Assembly (NCBI RefSeq): GCF_010500835.1
Contig: NZ_JAAAMJ010000018.1
Coordinates: 17,920 to 81,919 of the forward strand
DNA from: Aurantimonas aggregata
GTDB taxonomy: Bacteria; Pseudomonadota; Alphaproteobacteria; Rhizobiales; Rhizobiaceae
Length of the DNA: 64,000 nt
Direction of reading: 5' to 3'
The position numbers and the translations under genes are program-made. The notes beneath the pieces are model-generated. The model made no database searches, was not told where the DNA came from, and saw only the letters and a list, made by a program, of their open reading frames with translations. Positions 38,501 through 47,476 of the stretch are shown one piece after another; the first letter of the stretch is position 1, and every line of letters begins with the position of its first letter.

Positions 38501-38778
38501 GCATCCTGCGCGGTCCGATCTTCGGCTCGAGCTTCGAGGGCGTGATCTACGACACCGCGCGGCAGATCGACATGTCCGGCTCGTTCATGCCGGCCTATGG
38601 CGTGAACCGGCTGTTCGGGGCGATCCCCTTCGTCGGCGGCATTCTCGGCAATGGCGCGGAAGGCGGGCTGATCGGGATCACCTACCGCCTCGCGGGCCCG
38701 TTCGGCGACCCGACGCTCGCCGTCAATCCGATCTCGGCGATCGCGCCCGGGATCTTCCGGCGGATCTTCGAGTACTGA
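35527..38778 (+). CDS. AsmA/DUF3971-like inner-membrane protein (YhdP type)
   Basis: 1083-residue protein with one N-terminal membrane helix (residues 5-30) and a long periplasmic region. It contains beta-rich repeats (LGLRFADVTLRDRASGAVVATADRIGVGIGL), a DUF3971-like middle (FWPFFLADGARNWVLAHIDSGG) and the AsmA C-terminal region ending FVGGILGNGAEGGLIGITYRLAGPFGDPTLAVNPISAIAPGIFRRIFEY. Established context: YhdP, TamB and YdbH form lipid-transfer bridges between inner and outer membrane in E. coli. The ending is typical of the YhdP group, so a role in phospholipid transport to the outer membrane is the best inference. It stands alone between bcp and tyrS. Confidence 0.88.
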   Translation: MKAAIRLLAGIASFAVILLVVAAAAIALLLWTDTGQEILEAQTERIISTALGPDFIVEMDRQRVGFDASAGLGLRFADVTLRDRASGAVVATADRIGVGIGLGALFDDGLVVDRVGVSGVRIASEIINAKPSGALPTPATIFASLGRSIRDLDRTGLRRLRVSDLSVIDAPEIGGISELTIRKTGDGRFTLETNGTFGEQAVAASGEVQLDAAGRELSGLEFETSRVTLGTDTSQPPSESPAPDIHIPATLRVTMRSDGAGRELVATVTMKDGTFRGRQAVDIPSASLSLAIHEDGDEIVLKDGAFDLGDAHAEFGGRIGLVADADGALPVQIATTRLTSTIGSDTGPVRSAMFGLEGSVRTATGRIDLEHLALRVGAGELSGHGAVSGFEPTDRLTLRMDANDLAVPDVKAFWPFFLADGARNWVLAHIDSGGSVTSGSVGLDLSIERLGAIMTPDSGPTEDEFKLALDLADVSFRTIGEMPLVKSATGRIDAKGSMTVVSIESAALLDEADVMILPSSIEFGRTDEGTAALLSLNLAGDATTLLQLANRDPVRALRQTDWQPDEVSGRAELGVGVAFHLPRPPLRADPAAPQTAGSVRLESWSVVADVDAVALKRPIAGRSISAMTGIVSVAPGSAIGDVEAMVDGVPATINFSQPLAPNPVGEPSLTVTASLEGAQVKTLLPKLGDMLDGPVSARLTRSGERFLGSVDLGSARLSVPAIGWSKGPGVPATLDFEMAMEGDRIVLPTAELKGEGFSAQGTVELDSAGLRRMELRRAAFNRDDSVAATIERSDSGYAVTVSGSSLDARAMLGRLKTDWSGSSGGGSAGNLTVSVKVDRLLGFDGEELRDAAISYRNGGRAGLATSLTATTPRGSPVSLAVEPGEVGRAIRLDAGDAGALLRFAGLYKRMAGGSLGLRLTGNPEGRISGPLSLRDFTLVDEPRLASLVGTSRADPNSLAGALGRDLEVSQAYFDTASTGLSWDGNRLVAYDGILRGPIFGSSFEGVIYDTARQIDMSGSFMPAYGVNRLFGAIPFVGGILGNGAEGGLIGITYRLAGPFGDPTLAVNPISAIAPGIFRRIFEY

Positions 38779-38803
38779 CCGACGGCTGCGTCTGGCCTGG
38801 CGT

Positions 38804-40057
38804 TCAGCTGGCCGGGCGGACGAGAACGTGCTTCTTGCGTCCGACCGAAAGCTTGGCGACGCCGTCGTTCAGATCGCCGAGACCGATCGTCTGCCGCTCG
38901 TCGACCACCGGCTGGTCGTTGAGCCGCACCGCGCCGCCCTTGATCGACCGCCGCGCCTCGCCGTTGGAGGCGGCAAGGCCGGCCGACACGATCAGCGACA
39001 GGAGGCCGATGCCGGCCTGCAATTCCGCCGGGTCGACCTCGATCGTCGGCAGCGTGTCGGCGAGCGTGCCCTCCTCGAATGTCTTGCGGGCGGTCTCGGA
39101 GGCCTCGTCGGACGCCGCCTCGCCGTGCAGCATGGCCGTCACCGCGTTCGCCAGGATCTTCTTGGCCTCGTTGATCTCCGAGCCGCCGAGCGCCTCCAGC
39201 CGGGCGATCTCGTCGAGCGGCAGGGTGGTGTAGAGCTTGAGGAAGCGGCCGACATCGGCGTCCTCGGTATTCCGCCAGTACTGCCAGAAATCGTAGGGGC
39301 TCAGCATGTCGGCATTCAGCCAGACCGCGCCATTGGCGGTCTTGCCCATCTTCGCGCCGGACGAGGTGGTGAGCAGCGGCGAGGTCAGGGCATAGAGCTG
39401 CGGCGTGCCCATGCGGTGGCCGAGATCGATGCCGTTGATGATGTTGCCCCACTGGTCGGAGCCGCCCATCTGCAGCCGGCAGCCATATCGCCGGCTGAGC
39501 TCGACGTAGTCGTAGGCCTGCAGGATCATGTAGTTGAATTCGAGGAACGACAGCGACTGCTCGCGGTCGAGCCGCAGCTTGACCGAATCGAAGGACAGCA
39601 TGCGGTTGACGGAGAAATGCCGTCCCACATCGCGCAGGAACGCGACATAGTTGATGTCCATGAGCCAGTCGGCGTTGTCGACCATCAGGGCGTCCTGCGG
39701 CCCGTCGCCGAAGCGGAGGTAGCGCTCGAAGGAGCGCCTGATCCCGGCGAGATTTTCGGCGATGCCCTCCGGCGTCTGCAGCTTGCGCGCTTCGTCCTTG
39801 AAGGACGGGTCGCCGATCATGCCGGTGCCGCCGCCCATCAGCGCGATCGGGCGATGGCCGGTCTTCTGCATCCAGTGCAGCATCATGATCTGCATCAGCG
39901 AGCCGACATGCAGGCTGGCGGCGGTCGGGTCGAAACCGATATAGGCGGTCACTGTCTCCCGGCTGAATAGCTCGTCGAGGCCGGTCTCGTCGGATGACTG
40001 GTGGATGAAGCCACGTTCCGCGAGCGTCGACAGGAACTCGGACTTGAAGCGGGCCAT
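38804..40057 (-). CDS. tyrS: tyrosyl-tRNA synthetase
   Basis: Class I aminoacyl-tRNA synthetase, 417 aa. The HIGH equivalent is in [12 protein letters not shown], the tyrosine/tRNA site in [18 protein letters not shown] and [10 protein letters not shown], and the KMSKS equivalent is [12 protein letters not shown]. The C-terminal S4 RNA-binding domain (residues about 350-417) is complete. The gene is divergent from anmK with 100 bases between them that contain a perfect inverted repeat. Confidence 0.97.
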   Translation of the reverse strand: MARFKSEFLSTLAERGFIHQSSDETGLDELFSRETVTAYIGFDPTAASLHVGSLMQIMMLHWMQKTGHRPIALMGGGTGMIGDPSFKDEARKLQTPEGIAENLAGIRRSFERYLRFGDGPQDALMVDNADWLMDINYVAFLRDVGRHFSVNRMLSFDSVKLRLDREQSLSFLEFNYMILQAYDYVELSRRYGCRLQMGGSDQWGNIINGIDLGHRMGTPQLYALTSPLLTTSSGAKMGKTANGAVWLNADMLSPYDFWQYWRNTEDADVGRFLKLYTTLPLDEIARLEALGGSEINEAKKILANAVTAMLHGEAASDEASETARKTFEEGTLADTLPTIEVDPAELQAGIGLLSLIVSAGLAASNGEARRSIKGGAVRLNDQPVVDERQTIGLGDLNDGVAKLSVGRKKHVLVRPAS

Positions 40058-40083
40058 GGGATTATGATCCTGTAGGGGTTTGC

Positions 40084-40100
40084 GGGAACGTCTCGTTCCC
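40084..40100. promoter_or_regulatory. perfect inverted repeat between divergent tyrS and anmK
   Basis: GGGAACG-TCT-CGTTCCC, seven paired bases around a three-base centre, 26 bases before the tyrS ATG and 57 bases before the anmK start. The position suits an operator controlling one or both genes. The half-sites GAAC/GTTC recall LexA boxes, but neither the alphaproteobacterial GTTC-N7-GTTC nor the Gram-positive GAAC-N4-GTTC spacing fits. Confidence 0.4.
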
Positions 40101-40157
40101 TCGTCGGTCGAAGCCGTTTACCAGCCCTGACCGACATTTCCAGATGCGGAGCCGATT

Positions 40158-41312
40158 TTGACCGGAACGAGACGACGCCGCGCGATCGGCCTGATGAGCG
40201 GCACGTCGCTCGACGGGATCGACGTCGCGCTGCTCGATACCGATGGCGAGGCGAGCGTTATCCGTGGTCCGGCGCGTGTCTATCCGTACGAGGCAGCGTT
40301 CCGGCGCCGCCTCGCGGCGGGGCTGGAGAGCGCCAAGACCCTCCGGGACCGGGATGACCGTCCGGGCGATCTCGGCGCGCTCGAGACCGAGTTGACGCTT
40401 CGCCACGCCGCCGCGGTCGAACGCTTCCTGGACGACGCGCGCATCGACCGCGCATCGATCGACGTCGTCGGCTTCCATGGGCAGACCGTGCTGCACCGGC
40501 CGGACCAGGCGCTGACCGTGCAGCTCGGCGACGGCGCGCTGCTGGCCGAGCGGCTGGGCCGCCCCGTCGTCTACGACATGCGGGCCCGCGACATGCAGGA
40601 AGGCGGGCAGGGCGCGCCGCTGGTCCCAGCCTACCACGCGGCACTGGCGGCGAACCGCCCGGAGGAATACGCGGCATTGCCGGTGGTGTTCGTCAATATC
40701 GGCGGCATCTCGAACGTCACCTATCTGGATGGCGAACATGATCCCATCGCCTTCGATTCCGGCCCCGGCAACGCGCTGCTCGACCAGTGGCTGGAGCGCG
40801 AGGCCGGCATCGCCTTCGACCAGAACGGCGCCATTGCCAGCGAAGGCGGGATCCTGCGCAAGCTCGCCGACGGCTATCTCACGGCCGATTTCTTCGACCG
40901 GAACGTGCCGAAGTCGCTCGATCGCTTCGACTTCGCCGTGCCGTCGCCGGGCGCGGGGTCGCTGGAGGACGTGACGCGCACGCTCTGCTTCGTGTCGGCG
41001 CAGGCCATCCTGAAGGCTGCCGTGCATTTCCCGGAGAAGCCGAAGCTCTGGATCATCTGCGGCGGCGGGCGCCGCCATCCGGCAATCATGGCCGATCTCG
41101 CCGAGGGGGCTGGACCCGACGCCGAAGTGATCAGCGCCGAGGCTGCCGGATTCGACGGCGACGCGATGGAGGCCGAAGCCTGGGCCTATCTCGCGGTTCG
41201 CTCGCTCGCCGGGCGTTCCTTGACCTGGCCGACGACCACCGGATGCCGGGTGCCGACTTCCGGCGGCGTGCTTGCGGTGCCTGCGCCGGCACCGCGTCGC
41301 GCCATTTTTTGA
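40158..41312 (+). CDS. anmK: anhydro-N-acetylmuramic acid kinase
   Basis: Recycles 1,6-anhydro-MurNAc released from peptidoglycan by hydrolytic ring-opening and phosphorylation to MurNAc-6-P; 384 aa. Motifs: [58 protein letters not shown] and [11 protein letters not shown]. The start is a TTG at 40158; the first in-frame ATG is inside the SGTS motif, too late to be real. It is convergent with the alpha/beta hydrolase gene, 13 bases apart. Confidence 0.94.
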   Translation: MTGTRRRRAIGLMSGTSLDGIDVALLDTDGEASVIRGPARVYPYEAAFRRRLAAGLESAKTLRDRDDRPGDLGALETELTLRHAAAVERFLDDARIDRASIDVVGFHGQTVLHRPDQALTVQLGDGALLAERLGRPVVYDMRARDMQEGGQGAPLVPAYHAALAANRPEEYAALPVVFVNIGGISNVTYLDGEHDPIAFDSGPGNALLDQWLEREAGIAFDQNGAIASEGGILRKLADGYLTADFFDRNVPKSLDRFDFAVPSPGAGSLEDVTRTLCFVSAQAILKAAVHFPEKPKLWIICGGGRRHPAIMADLAEGAGPDAEVISAEAAGFDGDAMEAEAWAYLAVRSLAGRSLTWPTTTGCRVPTSGGVLAVPAPAPRRAIF

Positions 41313-41325
41313 GCTCGGCGCTTGA

Positions 41326-42000
41326 TCAGCGCAGGCGCTTGGGACGCGGGTCGGAGAGTTCGCCGGCCAGGCGACGGTCCAGATAGTCGGAGCATTCGGC
41401 CATCAGCTGCTCGGTGTGATCCGAGTAGAAATGGTTTGCGCCCTCCAGCGTCTTCTGCGTGATGATGATGCCCTTCTGGGTCTTAAGCTTGTCGACGAGG
41501 GTCTGCACGTCCTTGGGCGGGCCGACCTTGTCCTTGTCGCCATGGATGATCAGACCGGAGGACGGGCAGGGCGCCAGGAACGAGAAATCATACGAATTGG
41601 GCTGCGGCGAAATCGACATGAAGCCCTCGATCTCGGGACGGCGCATCAGCAACTGCATCCCGATCCACGAGCCGAACGAATAGCCAGCGACCCAAGTCTG
41701 CTTTGAGTCGGGATGCAGGCTCTGCACCCAGTCCAGCGCCGACGCGGCATCGGAGAGTTCGCCGGTTCCGTGGTCGAACTCGCCCTGGCTGCGGCCGATG
41801 CCGCGGAAATTGAACCGCAGCGTGGTGAAGCCACGCTCCACGAACATGTAGAACAGCTGGTAGACGATCTGGTTGTTCATCGTCCCGCCGAACCGCGGGT
41901 GCGGGTGCAGCACGATCGCGATCGGGGCGTTCTTCTCCTTGGCGGCCTGGTAACGGCCTTCGAGGCGGCCGGCCGGGCCTGTGAAGATCACTTCGGGCAT
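41326..42000 (-). CDS. alpha/beta hydrolase
   Basis: Compact alpha/beta-hydrolase of 224 aa, similar to the group of short serine hydrolases with an HPHP oxyanion region. Features: IVLHPHPRFGGTMNN, LRFNFRGIGRSQGEFDHG, the nucleophile elbow in AGYSFGSWIG (Ser), the acid in HGDKDKVGP and the histidine in EGANHFYSDH. No lid domain or signal peptide is seen, so a cytosolic esterase or thioesterase is likely; the substrate is unknown. The start codon is 203 bases from that of the divergent suf operon. Confidence 0.9.
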   Translation of the reverse strand: MPEVIFTGPAGRLEGRYQAAKEKNAPIAIVLHPHPRFGGTMNNQIVYQLFYMFVERGFTTLRFNFRGIGRSQGEFDHGTGELSDAASALDWVQSLHPDSKQTWVAGYSFGSWIGMQLLMRRPEIEGFMSISPQPNSYDFSFLAPCPSSGLIIHGDKDKVGPPKDVQTLVDKLKTQKGIIITQKTLEGANHFYSDHTEQLMAECSDYLDRRLAGELSDPRPKRLR

Positions 42001-42076
42001 ATTATTCTTCCTTGGCGAGCATCATTGCTCCGCGAGACGCTGCTTGACGCGGCCTAACTGGTCCCGTAAGCTCCAG

Positions 42077-42093
42077 TTTAGAACGATTATAAA
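42077..42093. promoter_or_regulatory. Irr-box-like iron-control element upstream of suf
   Basis: TTTAGAACGATTATAAA matches the rhizobial Irr box (TTTAGAA-N3-TTCTAAA) at all but one defined position (A for C). It lies 110 bases before the first suf gene and 77 bases before the divergent hydrolase start. Irr is the haem-responsive Fur-family regulator of Rhizobiales, and suf operons are among its known targets. The surrounding 200 bases are AT-richer than the genes. Confidence 0.65.
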
Positions 42094-42202
42094 CTACAGC
42101 GCGTCCTTGAAGGCGTCTTGTAGTCCGGCCGCTCGTGAAAATTCAAGAATTTTGCGCCGGTGCCTGTTGTTTCGATCGAATCAGACCCGCAAGTGAGAGC
42201 GC

Positions 42203-43393
42203 ATGACCGCAGGTGAGCCGCGCCTCTATCTCGACTTCAATGCCGGCGCGCCGCTGCTGGCGGAAGCACGTGCGGCGGCGATCGCGGCGCTCGATGCGGC
42301 CAATCCCTCTTCCGTCCACGCCGAGGGGCGGCGCTCACGCGCCATCGTCGAGGATTCGCGGCGTGCCGTCGCCGAGGCGGTCGGCGCGGCGCCGCAGAAT
42401 GTCGTCTTCACCAGCGGCGCCACCGAGGCGGCGGTCATGGCACTCTCGCCGCTCTGGCTGATCGACGGGGTGGAGACGGGTCTGGCGCATCTGGCCGTGG
42501 TGGACACCGATCATCCCTGCATTCGCGAGGGCGGCCAATTTTCGGCCGAAGCCGTGGCTCGGCTACCGGTCGATGCGGACGGGATCGTGGATATTGCAGC
42601 CGTCGCGGCGTTCGCCGCGCGTTGCGACGCGGAGCGGCCGGGCCTGCTGGCTCTGACACTGGGCAATTCCGAGACCGGCGTGATGCAGCCGCTGGACCGC
42701 ATCAAGGCTGCCATCGCCGGTCGGAACGTCCGGCTCGTCGTCGACGCCGTCCAGGCACTTGGCCGCGTTCCCGTGGATGTTGCCGAACTGGGTGCCGACG
42801 CGCTTCTGATCTCGGGCCACAAGCTCGGCGCCCTCAAGGGCGTCGGTGCGCTGATCCTGCGAGCGGGCTCGACCCGACCGCTGCCTCTCTTGCGCGGCGG
42901 CGGCCAGGAAGGCGGTCGCCGCGCCGGCACGGAATCGGTGGCGGCGATCGCCAGTTTGGGTGCTGCAGTGCGCGTCGCGATGGCGCGTGTGGCTGCCGAG
43001 CCCCTGCGGCTGCGGCAACTGCGCGACCACCTTGAGACGGCGATCCGGCAGCGTGTGCCGGATGCCATCGTGCTGGGCGCCGACGCCGAGCGACTTCCGA
43101 ACACGGTCGCCCTGGCGCTGCCCGGACTACGCGCCGAGACGGCGCAGATGGCGCTCGACCTTGCCGGCATCGCGGTGTCGTCCGGTTCGGCCTGTTCGTC
43201 GGGCAAGGTCGGCCGCAGCCATGTCATCGAAGGGATGGTCGCGGGCGGCCTCGCCATCGCGGCGGACGAGGGTGCGTTGCGCGTCAGCTTCGGCTACGAC
43301 ACGAGCCAAGCCGAGCTCGACCGGTTTGCCGATGCCTATGTCGCTCTCGCCGGGAGACGGCGCGGGCAGGGGAGCCACGATCGGGCGGCATGA
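42203..43393 (+). CDS. NifS/IscS-like cysteine desulfurase (first suf gene)
   Basis: PLP-dependent class I (NifS/IscS-like) desulfurase, 396 aa, which takes sulfur from cysteine for cluster assembly. YLDFNAGAPLL starts the domain; FTSGATEAAVMAL binds the cofactor phosphate; SGHKLGALKGVG holds the Schiff-base lysine; the catalytic cysteine is in SSGSACSSGKVGRSH. GAGCT-like GTGAGAG precedes the ATG. A second, class II desulfurase (sufS) is encoded five genes later, so the operon carries two. It precedes sufB by 140 bases. Confidence 0.93.
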   Translation: MTAGEPRLYLDFNAGAPLLAEARAAAIAALDAANPSSVHAEGRRSRAIVEDSRRAVAEAVGAAPQNVVFTSGATEAAVMALSPLWLIDGVETGLAHLAVVDTDHPCIREGGQFSAEAVARLPVDADGIVDIAAVAAFAARCDAERPGLLALTLGNSETGVMQPLDRIKAAIAGRNVRLVVDAVQALGRVPVDVAELGADALLISGHKLGALKGVGALILRAGSTRPLPLLRGGGQEGGRRAGTESVAAIASLGAAVRVAMARVAAEPLRLRQLRDHLETAIRQRVPDAIVLGADAERLPNTVALALPGLRAETAQMALDLAGIAVSSGSACSSGKVGRSHVIEGMVAGGLAIAADEGALRVSFGYDTSQAELDRFADAYVALAGRRRGQGSHDRAA

Positions 43394-43533
43394 TGCCGCC
43401 AACTATGCGTGACGGTGCGACACCCTAAAAACACGGGTGCATCGTCGCTATGTACAGCGTCGCGGCGGGGCCTGCCTGGCCACGACCGCACCGACCACCG
43501 GACCTTGAATCCGGCGAGGATGGAGACTTACGA

Positions 43534-45057
43534 ATGCCAGCAGTCCAGGAAACCATCGACCAGGTCCGACAGATCGACGTCGACCAGTACAAATACGGCT
43601 TCGAGACCCTGATCGAGATGGACGTCGCCCCGAAGGGGCTGAACGAGGACATCATCCGCCTGATCTCGGCCAAGAAGCGCGAGCCGGAATGGATGCTGGC
43701 ATGGCGGCTGGAAGCCTTCGAGCGGTGGAAGACGATGGAGAGCCCTTCCTGGGCGCGCCTCGACTACCCCGAGATCGACTTCCAGGACATCCATTATTAT
43801 GCGGCGCCGAAGTCGATGTCGGGTCCCGCCTCGCTCGACGAGGTCGATCCGGAGATCCTGCGGACCTACGAGAAGCTGGGCATTCCGCTGCGCGAGCAGG
43901 AGATCCTTGCCGGCGTCGTCAAAGCCGCGCCTGCGCCGCAATATGACGACGATGGCGAGCTGATGGCGCCGGTCGAGCACCGCGTCGCCGTCGACGCCGT
44001 GTTCGACTCGGTCTCCGTCGCGACGACCTTCAAGAAGGAGCTGCAGAAGGCCGGCGTGATCTTCATGCCGATCTCCGAGGCGATCCGCGAGCACCCCGAT
44101 CTGGTGAAGAAATATCTGGGCTCGGTGGTGCCGGTGTCGGACAATTTCTTCGCCACGATGAATTCGGCGGTCTTCACCGACGGCTCCTTCGTCTACGTGC
44201 CGAAGGGCGTGCGCTGCCCGATGGAGCTGTCGACCTATTTCCGCATCAACGAGAAGAACACCGGCCAGTTCGAGCGGACGCTGATCATCGCCGATGAGGG
44301 CTCCTACGTTTCCTACCTTGAAGGCTGCACGGCGCCGCAGCGCGACGAGAATCAGCTGCATGCGGCCGTCGTCGAGCTGATCGCGCTGGACGACGCCGAG
44401 ATCAAGTACTCGACGGTGCAGAACTGGTATCCCGGCGACAAGGAAGGCAAAGGCGGCATCTACAATTTCGTCACCAAAAGGGGCGACTGCCGCGGCAAGA
44501 ATTCGCGGATTTCCTGGACGCAGGTCGAAACCGGCTCGGCGATCACGTGGAAGTACCCGTCCTGCATCCTGCGCGGCGACAATTCCCGCGGCGAGTTCTA
44601 CTCGATCGCCGTGTCCAATGGCCGCCAGCAGATCGACAGCGGTACCAAGATGATCCATCTCGGCAAGAACACCACCAGCCGGATCATCTCCAAGGGCATC
44701 TCGGCGGGCCAGTCGAACAACACCTATCGCGGTCAGGTCACGGCCAACCGCAAGGCGTCCAACGCCCGCAACTTTACGCAGTGCGACTCGCTGCTGATCG
44801 GCAACGACTGCGGTGCCCACACCGTGCCCTACATCGAGGCGCGCAACGCCACGGCGCAGTTCGAGCACGAGGCGACGACGTCGAAGATCTCCGACGACCA
44901 GCTGTTCTACTGCATGCAGCGCGGCATTCCGGAGGAGGAGGCGGTCGCCCTGATCGTCAACGGCTTCGTGCGCGACGTCATTCAGCAGCTGCCGATGGAG
45001 TTCGCCGTCGAGGCGCAAAAGCTGATCGGCATCAGCCTCGAGGGCTCGGTGGGATGA
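43534..45057 (+). CDS. sufB: Fe-S cluster assembly scaffold SufB
   Basis: Scaffold subunit of the SufBCD complex, 507 aa, on which Fe-S clusters are built. Family landmarks: [56 protein letters not shown], the core sequence [19 protein letters not shown] and [20 protein letters not shown]. The ATG at 43534 is the family start and has GGAG nine bases upstream; the frame extends upstream without similarity. The stop overlaps the next small gene (ATGA). Confidence 0.97.
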   Translation: MPAVQETIDQVRQIDVDQYKYGFETLIEMDVAPKGLNEDIIRLISAKKREPEWMLAWRLEAFERWKTMESPSWARLDYPEIDFQDIHYYAAPKSMSGPASLDEVDPEILRTYEKLGIPLREQEILAGVVKAAPAPQYDDDGELMAPVEHRVAVDAVFDSVSVATTFKKELQKAGVIFMPISEAIREHPDLVKKYLGSVVPVSDNFFATMNSAVFTDGSFVYVPKGVRCPMELSTYFRINEKNTGQFERTLIIADEGSYVSYLEGCTAPQRDENQLHAAVVELIALDDAEIKYSTVQNWYPGDKEGKGGIYNFVTKRGDCRGKNSRISWTQVETGSAITWKYPSCILRGDNSRGEFYSIAVSNGRQQIDSGTKMIHLGKNTTSRIISKGISAGQSNNTYRGQVTANRKASNARNFTQCDSLLIGNDCGAHTVPYIEARNATAQFEHEATTSKISDDQLFYCMQRGIPEEEAVALIVNGFVRDVIQQLPMEFAVEAQKLIGISLEGSVG

Positions 45058-45371
45058 TCAAGCGGATCTGGCATGGATATACGACGCCGGAAAACGCCGA
45101 CACCTACGAATCGATCCTCCGCTCGGAGGTGATCAAGGGCATCGAGGGCAAGGCGATTCCCGGGTTTCGCCGCATCGAGGTGATGCGGCGCCCGCTTGAC
45201 GACGAGGTCGAGTTCATCACCATCATGGAATTCGATTCCATCGACAACGTGAAAGCCTTCGTCGGCGACGATCACGAACGCGCCTACGTCCCGGACGAGG
45301 CGAGGCGGGTCCTGAAACGGTTTGACGAACGCTCCCAACACTACGAATTGCGCGATCTGCGCAGCTATTGA
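45054..45371 (+). CDS. ABM-like small protein between sufB and sufC
   Basis: A 105-residue protein with the look of a dimeric alpha+beta barrel of the antibiotic-biosynthesis-monooxygenase/EthD superfamily. An initial strand ([21 protein letters not shown]), a long helix, the strand [33 protein letters not shown] and a final charged helix are seen. The conserved W-H-G-Y-T opening also occurs in proteins I know as polyketide or haem-oxygenase-like ABM members. No function in Fe-S assembly is established. It overlaps the stop of sufB by ATGA and precedes sufC by 14 bases, so it is part of the suf translation unit. Confidence 0.82.
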   Translation: MIKRIWHGYTTPENADTYESILRSEVIKGIEGKAIPGFRRIEVMRRPLDDEVEFITIMEFDSIDNVKAFVGDDHERAYVPDEARRVLKRFDERSQHYELRDLRSY

Positions 45372-45385
45372 TCGCAGGAACTAAC

Positions 45386-46141
45386 ATGCTGGAAATCAAG
45401 AACCTTCACGCCCGCGTCGCCGACGAGGGCACCGAAATCCTCCGGGGTGTCGACCTGACGGTCGCCGCGGGAGAGGTCGCGGCGATCATGGGCCCCAACG
45501 GCTCGGGCAAGTCGACGCTGTCCTACATCATCGCCGGCCACGAGGACTACGAGGTCACCGAGGGCGACATTCTCTACAACGGTCAGTCGATCCTGGAGAT
45601 GGACCCGGCCGAGCGCGCCGCGACCGGCGTGTTTCTCGCCTTCCAGTATCCGCTGGAGATCCCGGGCGTGCCGACCATGACGTTCCTCAAGACCGCGCTC
45701 AATTCGCAGCGCAAGGCGCGCGGCGAAGGCGAGATGACGACCCCGGATTTCATCCGCCGGGCCAAGGCTGCCGCGGCCGAGCTTCGCATCGACATGGCCA
45801 TGCTAAAGCGGCCGCTGAATGTAGGCTTCTCCGGCGGTGAGAAGAAGCGCGCCGAGATTCTGCAGATGGCGCTCCTCGAGCCGAAGCTGAGCGTCATGGA
45901 CGAAACCGATTCCGGTCTCGACATCGACGCGCTGAAGATCGTCGCCGACGGCGTCAACGCGCTGCGTTCGCCGGAGCGCGCCTTCCTCGTCATCACCCAC
46001 TACCAGCGCCTGCTCGACTACATCGTCCCGGACACGGTGCACGTCCTCTACAAGGGCCGCATCATCCGCTCGGGCGACAAGGACCTGGCGCTGCAGCTGG
46101 AGAACGAGGGCTACGGCCAGATCATCGGCGAGGCTGCGTGA
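45386..46141 (+). CDS. sufC: Fe-S cluster assembly ATPase SufC
   Basis: Soluble ABC-type ATPase of 251 aa that drives SufBCD. Walker A GPNGSGKST (residues about 36-44), Q-loop in FLAFQYPLEIPGV, signature NVGFSGGEKKRAEI, Walker B LSVMDETDSGLDID and the switch histidine in VITHYQRLL are complete. The ATG at 45386 has AGGA six bases upstream; a TTG 18 bases earlier is in frame but unlikely. sufD begins three bases after the stop. Confidence 0.97.
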   Translation: MLEIKNLHARVADEGTEILRGVDLTVAAGEVAAIMGPNGSGKSTLSYIIAGHEDYEVTEGDILYNGQSILEMDPAERAATGVFLAFQYPLEIPGVPTMTFLKTALNSQRKARGEGEMTTPDFIRRAKAAAAELRIDMAMLKRPLNVGFSGGEKKRAEILQMALLEPKLSVMDETDSGLDIDALKIVADGVNALRSPERAFLVITHYQRLLDYIVPDTVHVLYKGRIIRSGDKDLALQLENEGYGQIIGEAA

Positions 46142-46143
46142 CC

Positions 46144-47385
46144 ATGACGGTGCATCAGCTGAAACCCAGGACAGCCGCTGAATCGGCGCTGATCGAGATC
46201 GCCGAGAGTGGCGATGCGAGCATCGCCTCGCGGGAAGCCGTCGAGGCGCTGCGTCGCGAAGGATTGCCGCATCGCCGCATCGAGGCGTGGCACTACACCG
46301 ACCTGCGCGGCCTGATGGGCCGGCAGAGCGATACCGGCATTACGCCGGCCGCAGATGCCTCCGGCGCGATACTGGCGCCGCTGCTCGCCAACAGCCACGT
46401 CGTCGATTTCGACGCTCCGGAAGTCGGTCATGCCCTTAGTGGCCTGACCGTGACCGCGTCGGCGGAAACGGCCGACTGGCAGACGACGCCCAATCATCTC
46501 GACCGCGGGCTCGACACGGTGCGCATGCTGAACGCTGCCTTTAGCGCGTCGGCCGTCGAGGTCTCCGTCGACAGTGGCGTGGCGCTTGCCGCGCCGGTCG
46601 AGCTGCGGGCTCGCGCAGGAAGCCACTCCCACGGGTTCGTGCGCTGCACCGTCGGGGCCGGCGCAACGGCCACATTTGTCGAGCGGCTCGAAGGCGAGGG
46701 CGGCTCTTCGCCGTCAACCGGTGTGTCGCATCTCGAGGTTCGGGCTGGCGCCCGGGTCACCTGGATCGTCGACCAGGAGAAGGGAGCAGCCGCGACTCAT
46801 CTCGGCCAGCTGAACGTCAGCGTCGGGGCCGGCGCGCTGTTCACGCTCTTCCTCCTGAATGCGGGTGGCGCCCTGGTGCGCTACGAGGTGCACGCGACGA
46901 CGGCGGGCGAGGGCGCTGAGATCAAGATGCGGGGCATCAACCTGCTCGAGGCCGGACAGCATATCGACGTCACCACGACGCTTCGCCACACCTTCGAGAA
47001 CACCACGGCGACCGAGACTTTCCGCAACATCCTGACCGGCGGCCGAGGCGTCTTCCAGGGCATGATCAAGGTCGCCCGCGAGGCGCAGAAGACCGATGCG
47101 AAGATGGCGTGCAACACGCTGCTGCTCTCGGATGACGGCGAATTCCTGGCTAAGCCGGAGCTCGAGATCTTCGCCGACGACGTGCAGTGCGGCCATGGCG
47201 CGACAGCCGGCGAGATCAACGCCGATCACCTGTTCTACCTGATGTCGCGCGGCATTCCGGAGCCGATCGCGCGGGCGCTGCTGGTCAAGGCATTCGTCGC
47301 GGAAGTGGTGGAAGAGCTCGAGGACGAGGCGGTCGAGGATGCGCTGATGCAGCGCATCGACGCCTGGCTCGCCCGCAGTCATTGA
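46144..47385 (+). CDS. sufD: Fe-S cluster assembly protein SufD
   Basis: SufB paralogue, partner in the SufBCD complex; 413 aa. An N-terminal helical domain (RREGLPHRRIEAWHYTDLRGLM) is typical. The beta-helix core ends in KTDAKMACNTLLLSDDGEFLAKPELEIFADDVQCGHGATAG, which contains the conserved Cys and His used in cluster formation at the SufB-SufD interface. A GTG six bases upstream is also in frame and would overlap the sufC stop. It is followed by sufS after 91 bases. Confidence 0.96.
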   Translation: MTVHQLKPRTAAESALIEIAESGDASIASREAVEALRREGLPHRRIEAWHYTDLRGLMGRQSDTGITPAADASGAILAPLLANSHVVDFDAPEVGHALSGLTVTASAETADWQTTPNHLDRGLDTVRMLNAAFSASAVEVSVDSGVALAAPVELRARAGSHSHGFVRCTVGAGATATFVERLEGEGGSSPSTGVSHLEVRAGARVTWIVDQEKGAAATHLGQLNVSVGAGALFTLFLLNAGGALVRYEVHATTAGEGAEIKMRGINLLEAGQHIDVTTTLRHTFENTTATETFRNILTGGRGVFQGMIKVAREAQKTDAKMACNTLLLSDDGEFLAKPELEIFADDVQCGHGATAGEINADHLFYLMSRGIPEPIARALLVKAFVAEVVEELEDEAVEDALMQRIDAWLARSH

Positions 47386-47476
47386 TCGGGTCGCCGATCG
47401 CGACGGCGCGGGCGGGCCACACGGACCCGTGCGCTCCGGCGACAACCGCCGCACCCGCAGCTGGAGTTCATCGTTC

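Noticed and set aside
40087..40097. LexA/SOS box in GAACGTCTCGTTC
   Set aside because: Spacing does not match the alphaproteobacterial GTTC-N7-GTTC box or the Gram-positive GAAC-N4-GTTC box.
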